From IMG/VR virus record IMGVR_UViG_3300043446_004437, positions 124,001 to 188,000 of that record: a stretch of DNA of 64,000 nucleotides. The stretch is one strand, 5' to 3'. The first letter of the stretch is position 1. Each line of letters begins with the position of its first letter. Below, piece after piece: positions 52,956-63,978 of this stretch. The position numbers and the translations under genes were made by a program. Below the pieces are notes generated by a model, which saw only the letters and a program-made list of their open reading frames with translations, ran no database searches and was not told the origin of the DNA. The stretch comes from a virus.

Positions 52956-55112
52956 TTACTTTAGCCAAACGTCAGAAGAAGTAGCTTCACGAGTTGGGGT
53001 AAACACTCCATTTTTCCACTCTCCATACTGTTCTCCAAGTTTTACTTCTTCGTTTACCCAAGCTTCTATTTTTGTTTTGTTAGAATGTTCTTGATCGGTA
53101 AACTTATACCACGCAGTTGAATCTTTTGGAACCGTTTGAAGTATCCAAGATTTCAAATTATCTGCGTCTCCACCATATTTAATATATACACTTTTTGCTT
53201 TTTGAAAATCAACACTAGTCATCCAACTATTTTTAAAAAAATTTTCTCCCCACGCAAAGAAAACACAACTAAGCCTACTTGGACCAGAAACAACTTCTTT
53301 AGTATAATTTGTTTGATTTAATTTACTTCTCAACATTCTTACCTGATTTATTGGTATCCACATTTCATCTGCGGCCCCGGCATAAAATTCTGCGTGACCT
53401 TCTGATCTGGACCTAGAATCAATTAAATTAAGTATTTGTTCTCCAGAAAGATTTGTTAATTCAGATTTGTCAGCCAAAACTAGTTGCCACATTTTTACAG
53501 TAGTTGAAAATGGATATGCTAAATCTATTTTCAAATCTCTACTCCATGATTCTTTAGTGCCAATTTGAAATAAGCCAACAAAAGAATCGTTGTTAACCAC
53601 TCTTGGTCTCCAACTTGATTCTCTAAATGAGATTGCAGTAAAAACTGCGGCCATTTCTGCGGAAAAATTGCCAGCTTCTTTAAGAAGAACAAAAACTTCC
53701 ATATCTGACATTGTGCTGTAATCAGTAAAAACTTTAGTAAGAATTGCAGTATTAATTGAAACTCCAAATTTATCTGGTTTTATAGAACTTGAGTTTCCTG
53801 GGTTAGATATAACATCTTTACTGCCCACCACCAATGAGAGTCCACCATCTTTGGCAACATACTTACCGCCCCTTTGCGGAGAAAAACTCATATGTATGTG
53901 ATCAGCATGATGGTTGTTGTCTAGTATGATTTTAACGTATTTTAAATTTTGATATAAACTAGAAACTTTATTCATTGTGCCGTTGTTTTTCCCGTTTGCA
54001 TACTCTTGACCAACAAAACTATTTACAATTATAACGTCTGGCAGAATGTGCTGGGGAGCTACATTTAGTTTTTCTAATAAATTATCTAAATGTTTTTTAT
54101 AGGTTTCTACTCCAGACGAAATTGGTCTTAAACTTTCATCCGATTTTGATATAGATGTAAAATCAAAAGCTCTACCAAATGCGTGGTCAGTAACGCTTCC
54201 GCCTGATACAAGCTCATTTAAATTAGCTGCTTGATCAGATTGGCTTGATGCCCTAAATGCTCCAAGGCCACCTATTACTTTTAAAGAACCGCCAACGTTT
54301 CCGGCTAAAAACAAAAGACATTCTATTAACGCTGCTGAAACAAAAGCTTTTTGTGGTTTAGCGGTGATAATATCTTCTGGTATTTGTTGAATTTTCCCAG
54401 AGTTTTCTAAGCCTGGAAAAATTGTTGTTGAATTATATGTTAAATTTAACAAGCTATCTTGTATATCAAACTGGAAACCTTGTGTTAAAACATCAGAATC
54501 ATTTATATATGCAGATGTTTTTAGTATACTTCCTCTTTCTATATACCATTTTATTTCTTGTTCGTTTAAATTAGAAGCCAATGCTATCGGCATATAGCCG
54601 GCACTAACTGCTTCCGAAGAGGACTGTCCATTGTCCGGTGAATGGCCGCTACCATCCCCAGATTGTTGATATTTATTTATTAACAGATTTGCAAAATCCG
54701 CTATAACTCCATCGTTATATTTTCTACCTAAACTACTACCAGCTATTATTGAAAGAGCAGCATCTTGCCCTTTTTTAATAATTGGGTTACCATCAGCGTC
54801 AACTTCATTGGGAGAAGGTATTTGTAGGTCTGCATTTTCTGAACCTAAAATAGAACTACTTAAACTTGAAAGGCTTTCTCTCGCCATACTAATTCTATAT
54901 AAATTACCATATACACCACTTGCCAAAAGATCTTTTCCACTCGCAGCAGAAATTAAATCTGAAGAAGATAACGTTTGTCCAGCATATCCTCTTGCTGCAG
55001 TCGTTGTTGCCAAAATATTTTTGCCATTTTTTGGCACTATATTATCTGCTATTGCATTAGATAGGGTTTCAGAATTTTGTAAATTTTCAATTGAAATATC
55101 AAAATAAGACAT
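52956..55112 (-). CDS. Tail-associated lysin: M15 peptidase plus lytic transglycosylase
   Basis: A 718-residue hub protein with two wall-active domains. Residues ~290-410 contain VTDHAFGRAFDF and DHIHMSFSP, an M15-type D-Ala-D-Ala peptidase (SxHxxGxAxD-like and HxH). Residues ~480-570 contain AISFRESSWRPRVV and DSFVGLFQIG, typical of SLT/lysozyme-like transglycosylases (catalytic Glu in RESSW). It opens the peptidoglycan during DNA injection, separate from the endolysin at 3554. It lies next to the hub-like giant gene and spike, the usual place for such lysins. Confidence 0.85.
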   Translation of the reverse strand: MSYFDISIENLQNSETLSNAIADNIVPKNGKNILATTTAARGYAGQTLSSSDLISAASGKDLLASGVYGNLYRISMARESLSSLSSSILGSENADLQIPSPNEVDADGNPIIKKGQDAALSIIAGSSLGRKYNDGVIADFANLLINKYQQSGDGSGHSPDNGQSSSEAVSAGYMPIALASNLNEQEIKWYIERGSILKTSAYINDSDVLTQGFQFDIQDSLLNLTYNSTTIFPGLENSGKIQQIPEDIITAKPQKAFVSAALIECLLFLAGNVGGSLKVIGGLGAFRASSQSDQAANLNELVSGGSVTDHAFGRAFDFTSISKSDESLRPISSGVETYKKHLDNLLEKLNVAPQHILPDVIIVNSFVGQEYANGKNNGTMNKVSSLYQNLKYVKIILDNNHHADHIHMSFSPQRGGKYVAKDGGLSLVVGSKDVISNPGNSSSIKPDKFGVSINTAILTKVFTDYSTMSDMEVFVLLKEAGNFSAEMAAVFTAISFRESSWRPRVVNNDSFVGLFQIGTKESWSRDLKIDLAYPFSTTVKMWQLVLADKSELTNLSGEQILNLIDSRSRSEGHAEFYAGAADEMWIPINQVRMLRSKLNQTNYTKEVVSGPSRLSCVFFAWGENFFKNSWMTSVDFQKAKSVYIKYGGDADNLKSWILQTVPKDSTAWYKFTDQEHSNKTKIEAWVNEEVKLGEQYGEWKNGVFTPTREATSSDVWLK

Positions 55113-55113
55113 G

Positions 55114-58100
55114 TTATTCAGTCCTTATTAATTGTTCGGAACTATTTATCACAGACTCTGATTCTGTTAAAAGATCTTTAGTATAAACAGAGGTGCCATA
55201 ATTTCTTGTTACTAATTCCCAGTTAAGGGTTGCTGGAGTCCCATCTTCATAGTACTCATCCCAAAGAATTAATGGCCATTTTGACGCATTGTTATACAAA
55301 TTATACAGTCTTAGAACTTCAACAAGAGCGTAAAATGTCCTCACCCTTTCTTCCCCCCTTGGTTCACCTTCGGAAAGTCTAGATGTATATTCGTTATTGT
55401 CCCAATCAAATTTGCTATTTAGTTCATATGTTTTGTTAAATACATAAGAAAAATTAACATAAAAAGGTTCTTTTAGATCAAAAAATTCTTCTTTAAATTT
55501 AAATACTATTTGATTAACATCAAATTTATAATTTTTCATAAGAGCAAAAACATTTTCTTTACTTTTTTCCACGGCATCTGATGGAACATTGTAGAAGACT
55601 GTCCCTAATGTTCTTTGATACCTTTCTTTTAGATAATTAATTCTGTTATCATTCCCATTTGGCTCAAAATCTTCTTCTGTCTCAAATTTGTTTGGAGACG
55701 TTTTAGATTGTTTTATTCTCACAACAAAAGTTTTATTTTCTAAAACCGTTTTTACAAACTCGGCCGCCAACATACCGGGGCTGCCAAAGTCTTCAATAAT
55801 CAAGTCGTTTGTTATTGGCTCGGAACTATATCTTGTTTGTTTTTCATCGTCTAAATTAAAAATTAATTTATTATCTATTGGCGTTATTGTATTTTGTAAA
55901 TTTGAATCGTAAAACGCGCTTACAGGACCATAAAGATCAATCGAAGATTGAGTTGGTGTTAATTCATATGTAAAATAGTTAACAATATTTGGATTGAAAT
56001 TTGGATCAACCACTTGAACCGATAGAACATTATGAGTTCCGTCAAACGGATAGCCAAGATTTTTGATTATTACTTTATCACCAGCAACAAGTTGATTGTT
56101 TTGTATTTTAGCTGGAATTAAATTATTCTCTATGGCTCTAGGTATTGGATATCCGTACGCATCTTTTATAATCTGTTCATTGTCATCATAGTTGTATCCG
56201 CCAGTAACCAAGGTTGCGTAATATTTATTGTTAACTAGTTTAATATTTTTTCCTATTATCCAACCATTTTTTGATGTTTCAGTATAACCAATCTGGATTT
56301 TTTCCGAAACGTTTATGCCATCTAAACGTACTGTAAATTTTACATTTGGATTTAAAACATCTTCTACATGTATTGTATCTCCGTCAGTAACCCCAGAACC
56401 GTTTAGCCCACTGCCCTTACTTAAAGTGCACAGAACTTTAAAGAAAGGCTCAAAGCCTGTTTTTTCTGGACCGAGGCCAGACAAACCCAATACCTGCGCA
56501 TGAACAAGAGCATTTTCATAACTTGCATATCTTACAAAAGCTGAGGTATCTTTTTCCGACCAACCAAGACTCTTCATCAAATCATTTGTTCTTATATATT
56601 GGTATCCTTCCGCCGAACGAGTTTTTGTTCTGACTCCCAATATACCAGGAAGAAGGCTTATAGAATGATATCTGCCAACAACCATCCCCTGATTATAAGA
56701 CAGGCCAGCTTCCATTGGTTGACCATTTCTAGTAAGGTATTGCACATAGCAGCCGTGTTGATCTAGAAGGTTATTCCTAACCCATTTCCAAGCTTTCCAA
56801 ACCAATGGCCCAAGAAGCAAACCAGCTCCAGCCACTATAGGCGCTGCTCCAACTCCCACTGCTGTGCCTGCAATAGCGGCACTTCCCGCAGAAGCTATCC
56901 CGTATCCGGCCGTACCTATGCCAACTGCTAAACCAGCTGTGCCGGAGATAACTCCAGCTATTGCCGATGCATCTACCTGACCGTTATTGCCATTTTTCTG
57001 AGCTTGTTGTCTTATTGCGTCTCCGAGATTTGAATTTGTAAATCCAGATGCAGTTACATTAGCAATCACATCTTTAACTAAAGCAGAAGACCCACCAGTA
57101 AACTGCATGCCGCCAATTAGCTGAGGACTAAGTGAGTTACCCAACGCATCGAGGGATATTTCCCCACCCATTGTTAAGCCAGCATTTCCTGCTCTTAGGG
57201 AATCTAAGTATATTCTAGTATCGTTTCTTACGGTTTGAACATTCAACCAAGAATGCAGCCAAGAAGTCATAAACCATCTAGCTGGATCATTAATTGTAAC
57301 AAGTGCATTAGGAGTTATAGATGTAACGTATCCAAGCTCGGAATTAAAATGATGCACGACTTGTTCAACTTCAAACATGCCATACATTCTTTCGTATATA
57401 TCAGCCAAATATACTAAGTCATGTGGTCTTATGTCTGGGTTACCAAGAATTATTATCTCTCCACTATATATATCTTTTACCGATTCCCTCAAATGACTTA
57501 ACGCAACCCTCTTGGCGCTCAATTCATCTGGTGCCCCAGTAACGTTTTTTGAAATACCTCTTCCAGTTTCAAATGGGTGTAATAGTGGATGTAAGAAACC
57601 AAAAAATCCGCTACCAACAACGTTGTCAAAATAAATTCCAGTTTCTACTGTAGTTTCTACCTGCCTATCTGCTGGAGCGCCTTTGTCCAAGGAAACTGTT
57701 ACTGGGTATTTACCGTCAGAAACTGCTGTTATTGTAGTTGAAACACCAGAATTTTCTTGTATTTGATTTGAAATTATATGAGAAAAAGAACTTAGGTAAT
57801 GTATTCTTTGGAATGGCTCTCTTATTTCCACAACTGGTTCTGCGTACTCTCTTGTAAATGGGTTATCCACTGCCCTTAGTAGAGAGCCTGGTCGACCAAG
57901 TTGGTAATAAATAGAATCGTTTAAAGCTTTGTTTAAAATATTTGCTTGTCTTGCAAGTATGGAACTTTGTGAAAGACCATAGCCAGTTTGCAACATATTG
58001 AGTCTAAATACATTAAATAGTGCAGATAAGCTATCTGTTACTGCATTGAAGATTTGTCCAATACTTTTATCGTAAAAATCTCCTAAACTATTTAAAGTCT

Positions 58101-61100
58101 TACTTGCTAAATTTGTTGTGCTATTTCCTTCGCTCTTGTTTTTATAAAGTAGTTCTAAAAACTTTTTCTTATCTTTAGCGTAAGTATTTCCTGGGAAAAT
58201 ATATGCTTGGAAAATTTTATCTATTGGCTTAAAAGACCAAACATCCCTATTAGGATCATTGTTTAAATAATCTATTTTTCTATCTGGTTTCAAAACTAGC
58301 CAAGCTCTTGCATACGCATCAGACCAAAGAGCCTGCCTAAATAAACCAACAAGATAATAAAACAAATCTTGAGGACACTTTATTATATTTCCCAGGTCTG
58401 CTTCTTCAACATCTTGACCATATATATTTCTCATCTGAGTAACATCAAATAAATTTGATTTTAGTAAACTTATCTTTTCTACTGTAAGAGCATTAAAGTA
58501 TTCTATTAAACCACCATTTTCTATAGGCGCATCAATAAAATTCTTTCTTGAAAATTCTATTGCTTCTTGTTGAGAAGAACTTTTTATATCGCCAAATAAT
58601 AAACTAAATTCATCTATAGCAGTGCTGCCTGTTTCCCCAAATTTTTTATAAACACCAAATTTTTCTGGCAACGGTTTACCGCCAAATATGTTTTGTATTT
58701 CTTCTGGGAAAGGAGTTGTATCATTCCAATTCATCAAGTATGTATCTGCAAATATTTTTTTGACACTATCATAAGTATGATAACCATATCTAAATTGGTC
58801 CCAAATTTGTTGAGCTTGAGCTAATGTTCTACCATTGCCAGCTATAACAGTTGTGTTTATATCATAATCTTCATCATAAAATTTTCTTGATTCAACAGAA
58901 GTTGAATCTTGATTTGAAAAAACTGAGGCAAACTCTACTCTACCGCTAGAGCTATAATCTTTGTCATTTGACTCACTCTTTAATAAATTAATTCCATACG
59001 TTACATCTTCTAGATTTTTTCTACTTTCATCTCCAATTGGCTTTTGAATTAACGAGTAATAACTCTTGTAATTTCCACCAAATCTATAATCAGTTTCGTT
59101 GCTGTTGTTAGCGCTTTCGGGTACGTATTGCCTTATTGCCTCCATGCTTGGGTTCTTTAACAGCGCGTAGAGATCGTCTGTCTTATTTGTTGAAACCCAA
59201 TTTCCAAAACCAATCACAACAGAATCTTCTGTCTCAATTCCAGGTGACCCAGGATTAAATGGTTGCAGTTCCTGACCAGTGTTTGGTGATTTTTTTATCT
59301 TAAAATTTTTGATAGGGACAACAGCACTGAATGCTACGCCAAGCGGGATCGTGTTCGGCACGAACGCAAAATAGCATTCTTCTACATCTGGTATTGGTGC
59401 GTAACCTTTTTTGTCGTAAATATACAAATCTTGTTTTTCTGTATCTTTTTTTACAGAAACATCATAACTTAATATATCTAAATAAAAGGCTGCGTCGGGT
59501 GAAACAACTGCATCAACATCAGTTGATAAAGTTTGTATGACATCTGTTCCGTTTTGGTTTTCCTTGCTCAAATTCGTAGTTTTATTTTCTCCCCAAAGAA
59601 AATATGCCGGCTTACACACAACTGCACTTCCGTTGCCACCGTTGCCAGATGGATTATAAACTAACACATGCATATTTTGATAGTCTTTAGCTTCACCATA
59701 AACAGGAGCTTCTTCACTATCAAAATAATATTTTTTAAATTTTTTAACCAGTGCGTTATCTGACACATTAACATTATAAGGCCATCTCATGGCTATATAG
59801 AATTGTTCTTCTAGATCATTTTTTGGCGGTTCCCATTCCAAATAGGTAAAAGGATTGGCTCCACCAAATTCTGGATTTAATTCTAAAATTTTAGGATTAT
59901 TTTGGGAAGATATATTTTTTTCTGGTGTTGGCATTGTTACCTGTATAGCCTGTTCGTTTGCCACCTTGTCATATGCTTCTGCGTTAAGTGAAAAATCGAG
60001 AGGATTATTTAATATTTCATAAGCTATTGAACCAGATATACTTTGAGAATCTTGATAATTTATATCTGATATAAATAATTCTTTAAATTCTGATCCATAA
60101 ATTTTTTCTACTTTATTTAATATAAAGTTTTTATGTGTTGAACCTTTGTCTGTTCCTTGATACCCTAGTTCTGCTAAACCATATTGGAATGAATACGTAT
60201 CCAAAAAGTTTTCATCGTTTTTTCTAGTTGTAAAAAACGGAAATCTAAATCTACTAGGAAGTTGTTGTATCTGAGCATGCTTTGTGTTTCTTGTGTCTGA
60301 GACAATTTGTTCTCTAGTTCCCACTGGCAAGTGAAAGCCCATTGTAACATTGCCTTTTGATTTTGGTAATTTTACAATTATATTTCCATTTGAATCTGTT
60401 ATTTCTTGGAAATCTTTGTCCATAAAATTAATTAATATTTTTTGTGACTTCAAATATCCAGCTGTATTAAATATACCTTCTGCATTTTTTTGTAATGCAG
60501 CTATTTGATTCAACGCCTCAAGCGGTTCAGTCCCTCTTAAAAACGCTTCTGCGTCTGCGTAAGGATTTATCGATTTATTAACATCTGTCATTATTTGCAT
60601 TAAATCAAAATCGGGTTCATTTATTTGAGGAGGTATTATCCCTAATTCAGCTGCTTTTTCATCACCAGGATAACCAGTGGTAATAGGGACAACGCCAGAT
60701 GTATACAACCAGTGAGGTTTGCCGTAAAAAATTGTTGACCTATCCTCAAATGGTCTAACTGCAACTATATAATTTGGAAGAAGTCTTGCGCAAGTTTGAA
60801 ACAAATCCCAAACAGATCTCATATACGTTTGAGCTCTAAAAGAAACTTCATCAAACCCAGGCATGTCGTCATCAGAGTTTGGGCTTATTATACCTAGCGT
60901 CCTAAATATATTATTACCGCCTCTGCCACTTAAAACACCCAATAACCCAATGCCTACTCCTACGGTTCCAACAATTGGACCACCCGCTATAAGCATTGCG
61001 CCGCCTAACCCGCCTAAAGTAAGACTCCTAAATAACGAAGCGCTTCCTTGAGCGTCTCTTATAGCCCCACCCTTTGTAGCTTGGTCAACAACAGCTGAGG

Positions 61101-63978
61101 CGTTTGGATCTCCAGAATCGTATTTAGACATCAAGCTATTCCAAGATCTATCAGACAATCTTGATAGGTATTCAAGTCTAGGATTTGGTTGATCTTCTGG
61201 CGTTATAGACGCTACGCTTGTCCAGCCATCACCTAAGTCCCCGCCTAAAAATTGTGCTATACCAGTTCCATTTCCTGGATATATATTTCTTTTAAATATT
61301 TCCATATCTCTTTGTGCGGAAAAGTTTGACCAAAGCTGACCCATCAAAGAAGCAACGGGATATCTAAACTCTTGCACACCTACGCCAACCATATTCAAAG
61401 CTGATTGACCTATGGCAGAACCGCTCATTTCACTTGCAGCCCTATGTGCATCTGCAATAGAATCAACCATAGCATAATGCTTTGTTGCCTCGGCCTCACT
61501 TAATGGCTGGTATAACATAGAACCAAAATGTCTTATGCCAAATTTATTCTCTGAAAATACTAATCCTCTGTATGCATTAGCAACGCCTTCTCTGAATCTA
61601 GAAGTGCCCATAGATAGCAACCTAACCATAAGATCTCTTGGCTCTGAAAGCCACAATCCAGTGTTTATGCCACCATCTATTTTGCCGCTATCGCCTTTTT
61701 TATTTGTTGAATTTACAACTGCGCCAAGTTCTATGGCATCTGATTGAGCGGTTACGGTAACAACTTCTCCGTATTCAACTTGAGTTATGGTACCGTTAAA
61801 CAACGTTTGCAAACTATTTGGGTTTGAACCATACCCGCCTCTTAGGTGAACTCTTACGCCAGGTTTTAAAACTATATTTTCTATATTTACAACATAATCA
61901 TTTTTCATATGAGCCAAAAGATTTCTGGCTTTATTCAGAGTATTATCAAGTATTGACCCTATACCAGCAGAAACCGACGCACCAAGTGGCGAATCTGCGC
62001 TAAATATATCTGAAGATGCGGTTTTAGTTAGTTTTGAATAAAGATTAGATACTCTAAAAATTAGAGTATCTCCTAAAAGATCTTCTGAGGAAACAACAGA
62101 AAAATCTACAATTGATTGTAAACCATAAAAATTATCAAACAATTTTACGCCAGCAAAATACCCACCTTCATCTATCAACCATAGCATGTATGTTGGAAAC
62201 GCTCGTATCATTCTTCCAGAAACGTCACGGTATTGTGTGTCTACAAGCATTTTTTCCCAGTGCATGTTTACACTTTTTGGCGGGTCTCCTTTTCCTGAAG
62301 ACCACTCAGGAACATTTTGATCACCATGAGAAATTGGACTACCATAATCTGATAATGGAGTCATACCAGCAACAGCGGAACGTGTCGTCCCCAAAGCTGG
62401 GTTAGCGTGTTCATCTATTGGTATTGGTGCTAATTCATATACTTTAGAATTTTTTTGTACTTTTACTCCATCAATTGTTAAATAAAATCTTCCATTTTTT
62501 TCTGTATCAATATAACCAAAATTAGTTCCATAAGCAGTTACGAGCATTGCTGGAATTTTATTAGGGTCATTTGGGTCTTTAATTGGCAGCATGTATATAT
62601 TGGCGTGCGCGTTTAATTCTTCTGGAATAAAACTTATGTCACTTTCGTCAGGAAGACTGTATTCTCCAGCCAAAGCCATTTCTACTTCTTTATAAGTTTC
62701 AATACTTGATGAAGATAAATTGCCTACTTGATAAGGAGCAGAGAATATTTTATTTACTATTTCAGGTTCTTGTTTTTCCACAAAGTCAATGTAATCGGTC
62801 AACACTTGCGAACTAGTTTCTTTTGCTATTTCTGTTGCACCGCTGGGATCATAAGGATACTTTATCCAACTTTCAAAAGCTTTTAAGAAAATTTTATAAT
62901 CTATTCCATTTTCTTTTAACCAATTAGTTAATGATCTAAGTTTTATCTTTTTTTCTTCTATATCTGAAGCAGAATATTCTCTAATAAACTGTGGTAAATA
63001 TTTGTACGCTTTGGCGACTTGTTGTGATTCAGATACAACTTCATCTGTAGGCCCAAAAATAATGGGCTTAACCTGATTTGAAACATTATAAACAATATCT
63101 TTGTCAAACATTTCAAAAGATCTAAAATAAAAATCTGGATCTAAAGTTCCAACTGTTTCATTTTTTGAATCTTTTACCTCAAGCGGCAGGTCTGGATATG
63201 CATTAAACGCGCCCCACATTTGTTTAATTCTTAAAAATGGATTTCTTTTTGAAGAAAAATTATCTATAAAATCTTTTTGTTGAACAGAACTTAATTTTTC
63301 TCTTGTTTGTTGGAAGACATCAAAGTCCATAAGTGTTATGTTTACTTGGTAAACATGCGGATAATCTGGGACTGTCGAAACAGAATAATTTGACGGCATA
63401 ACATACTTGATGCCACACAGCGCCGTTATAATATTTTTTATCCCCATAAATCCTAATACTCCGCTAGCGTGTTCTAATCTTGCAAGAGCATTTACGTGAT
63501 CAAAAATCTTTTTAATTTTAGCTAATTCTTTTTCGCCAACTACAGTCATTGATATATTGATATAAGAATCTTTCCCACCTATATGTTGATAGGTTGGCTC
63601 ATCTTGCATTTGCAGTTGCAGCTTAGCTAAGTTATTGCCAAGAGAAACGCTAACACCAGTTACCGTTACAGAAGCTGGATCTAAGTCCACTTTCATCATC
63701 GGCACTTCCCATTCCCTAAATTGGAAAGAGCCAGATTTTGCTCTAATTGCTTCCATTAAAGCTTGTATCGGACCACTAGAATAGAACCTTTCATACACAA
63801 GCACATTGAAAGCATCGCTCACTTGATTTTTTATTTCTTTTTTAAGATTTTGATACGCTTCAGAACCGAGTTCCCCATCTGCAGGTATCGTTATCTTTTG
63901 TTCTTTTGCTTTTTTATTTACTAATGTATTTGTTGTTTGATCAAGATAAGCTTTTGAACTTAAAGCTATTTTTTTCAT
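55114..63978 (-). CDS. Giant baseplate/hub protein (2,954 aa) with thermonuclease-like segment
   Basis: A 2,954-residue protein, the largest here. The N-terminal ~250 residues resemble tail-associated adaptor domains (VTGVSVSLGNNLAKLQLQM; ISMTVVGEKELAKI). Around residues 620-780 and 2,180-2,240 there are gpD-like hub signatures (VHLRGGYGSNPNSL; NPDIRPHDLVYLADIYERM). Two Gly/Ala-rich hydrophobic stretches (~975-1,005 and ~2,340-2,395) could insert into membrane. Around residue 2,530 a short SNase-like motif appears (GVTDGDTIHVEDV then VRLDGINVSEK). ATG at 63978 has AAAGAG upstream; no frameshift CGG was found in it. Confidence 0.7.
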   Translation of the reverse strand: MKKIALSSKAYLDQTTNTLVNKKAKEQKITIPADGELGSEAYQNLKKEIKNQVSDAFNVLVYERFYSSGPIQALMEAIRAKSGSFQFREWEVPMMKVDLDPASVTVTGVSVSLGNNLAKLQLQMQDEPTYQHIGGKDSYINISMTVVGEKELAKIKKIFDHVNALARLEHASGVLGFMGIKNIITALCGIKYVMPSNYSVSTVPDYPHVYQVNITLMDFDVFQQTREKLSSVQQKDFIDNFSSKRNPFLRIKQMWGAFNAYPDLPLEVKDSKNETVGTLDPDFYFRSFEMFDKDIVYNVSNQVKPIIFGPTDEVVSESQQVAKAYKYLPQFIREYSASDIEEKKIKLRSLTNWLKENGIDYKIFLKAFESWIKYPYDPSGATEIAKETSSQVLTDYIDFVEKQEPEIVNKIFSAPYQVGNLSSSSIETYKEVEMALAGEYSLPDESDISFIPEELNAHANIYMLPIKDPNDPNKIPAMLVTAYGTNFGYIDTEKNGRFYLTIDGVKVQKNSKVYELAPIPIDEHANPALGTTRSAVAGMTPLSDYGSPISHGDQNVPEWSSGKGDPPKSVNMHWEKMLVDTQYRDVSGRMIRAFPTYMLWLIDEGGYFAGVKLFDNFYGLQSIVDFSVVSSEDLLGDTLIFRVSNLYSKLTKTASSDIFSADSPLGASVSAGIGSILDNTLNKARNLLAHMKNDYVVNIENIVLKPGVRVHLRGGYGSNPNSLQTLFNGTITQVEYGEVVTVTAQSDAIELGAVVNSTNKKGDSGKIDGGINTGLWLSEPRDLMVRLLSMGTSRFREGVANAYRGLVFSENKFGIRHFGSMLYQPLSEAEATKHYAMVDSIADAHRAASEMSGSAIGQSALNMVGVGVQEFRYPVASLMGQLWSNFSAQRDMEIFKRNIYPGNGTGIAQFLGGDLGDGWTSVASITPEDQPNPRLEYLSRLSDRSWNSLMSKYDSGDPNASAVVDQATKGGAIRDAQGSASLFRSLTLGGLGGAMLIAGGPIVGTVGVGIGLLGVLSGRGGNNIFRTLGIISPNSDDDMPGFDEVSFRAQTYMRSVWDLFQTCARLLPNYIVAVRPFEDRSTIFYGKPHWLYTSGVVPITTGYPGDEKAAELGIIPPQINEPDFDLMQIMTDVNKSINPYADAEAFLRGTEPLEALNQIAALQKNAEGIFNTAGYLKSQKILINFMDKDFQEITDSNGNIIVKLPKSKGNVTMGFHLPVGTREQIVSDTRNTKHAQIQQLPSRFRFPFFTTRKNDENFLDTYSFQYGLAELGYQGTDKGSTHKNFILNKVEKIYGSEFKELFISDINYQDSQSISGSIAYEILNNPLDFSLNAEAYDKVANEQAIQVTMPTPEKNISSQNNPKILELNPEFGGANPFTYLEWEPPKNDLEEQFYIAMRWPYNVNVSDNALVKKFKKYYFDSEEAPVYGEAKDYQNMHVLVYNPSGNGGNGSAVVCKPAYFLWGENKTTNLSKENQNGTDVIQTLSTDVDAVVSPDAAFYLDILSYDVSVKKDTEKQDLYIYDKKGYAPIPDVEECYFAFVPNTIPLGVAFSAVVPIKNFKIKKSPNTGQELQPFNPGSPGIETEDSVVIGFGNWVSTNKTDDLYALLKNPSMEAIRQYVPESANNSNETDYRFGGNYKSYYSLIQKPIGDESRKNLEDVTYGINLLKSESNDKDYSSSGRVEFASVFSNQDSTSVESRKFYDEDYDINTTVIAGNGRTLAQAQQIWDQFRYGYHTYDSVKKIFADTYLMNWNDTTPFPEEIQNIFGGKPLPEKFGVYKKFGETGSTAIDEFSLLFGDIKSSSQQEAIEFSRKNFIDAPIENGGLIEYFNALTVEKISLLKSNLFDVTQMRNIYGQDVEEADLGNIIKCPQDLFYYLVGLFRQALWSDAYARAWLVLKPDRKIDYLNNDPNRDVWSFKPIDKIFQAYIFPGNTYAKDKKKFLELLYKNKSEGNSTTNLASKTLNSLGDFYDKSIGQIFNAVTDSLSALFNVFRLNMLQTGYGLSQSSILARQANILNKALNDSIYYQLGRPGSLLRAVDNPFTREYAEPVVEIREPFQRIHYLSSFSHIISNQIQENSGVSTTITAVSDGKYPVTVSLDKGAPADRQVETTVETGIYFDNVVGSGFFGFLHPLLHPFETGRGISKNVTGAPDELSAKRVALSHLRESVKDIYSGEIIILGNPDIRPHDLVYLADIYERMYGMFEVEQVVHHFNSELGYVTSITPNALVTINDPARWFMTSWLHSWLNVQTVRNDTRIYLDSLRAGNAGLTMGGEISLDALGNSLSPQLIGGMQFTGGSSALVKDVIANVTASGFTNSNLGDAIRQQAQKNGNNGQVDASAIAGVISGTAGLAVGIGTAGYGIASAGSAAIAGTAVGVGAAPIVAGAGLLLGPLVWKAWKWVRNNLLDQHGCYVQYLTRNGQPMEAGLSYNQGMVVGRYHSISLLPGILGVRTKTRSAEGYQYIRTNDLMKSLGWSEKDTSAFVRYASYENALVHAQVLGLSGLGPEKTGFEPFFKVLCTLSKGSGLNGSGVTDGDTIHVEDVLNPNVKFTVRLDGINVSEKIQIGYTETSKNGWIIGKNIKLVNNKYYATLVTGGYNYDDNEQIIKDAYGYPIPRAIENNLIPAKIQNNQLVAGDKVIIKNLGYPFDGTHNVLSVQVVDPNFNPNIVNYFTYELTPTQSSIDLYGPVSAFYDSNLQNTITPIDNKLIFNLDDEKQTRYSSEPITNDLIIEDFGSPGMLAAEFVKTVLENKTFVVRIKQSKTSPNKFETEEDFEPNGNDNRINYLKERYQRTLGTVFYNVPSDAVEKSKENVFALMKNYKFDVNQIVFKFKEEFFDLKEPFYVNFSYVFNKTYELNSKFDWDNNEYTSRLSEGEPRGEERVRTFYALVEVLRLYNLYNNASKWPLILWDEYYEDGTPATLNWELVTRNYGTSVYTKDLLTESESVINSSEQLIRTE

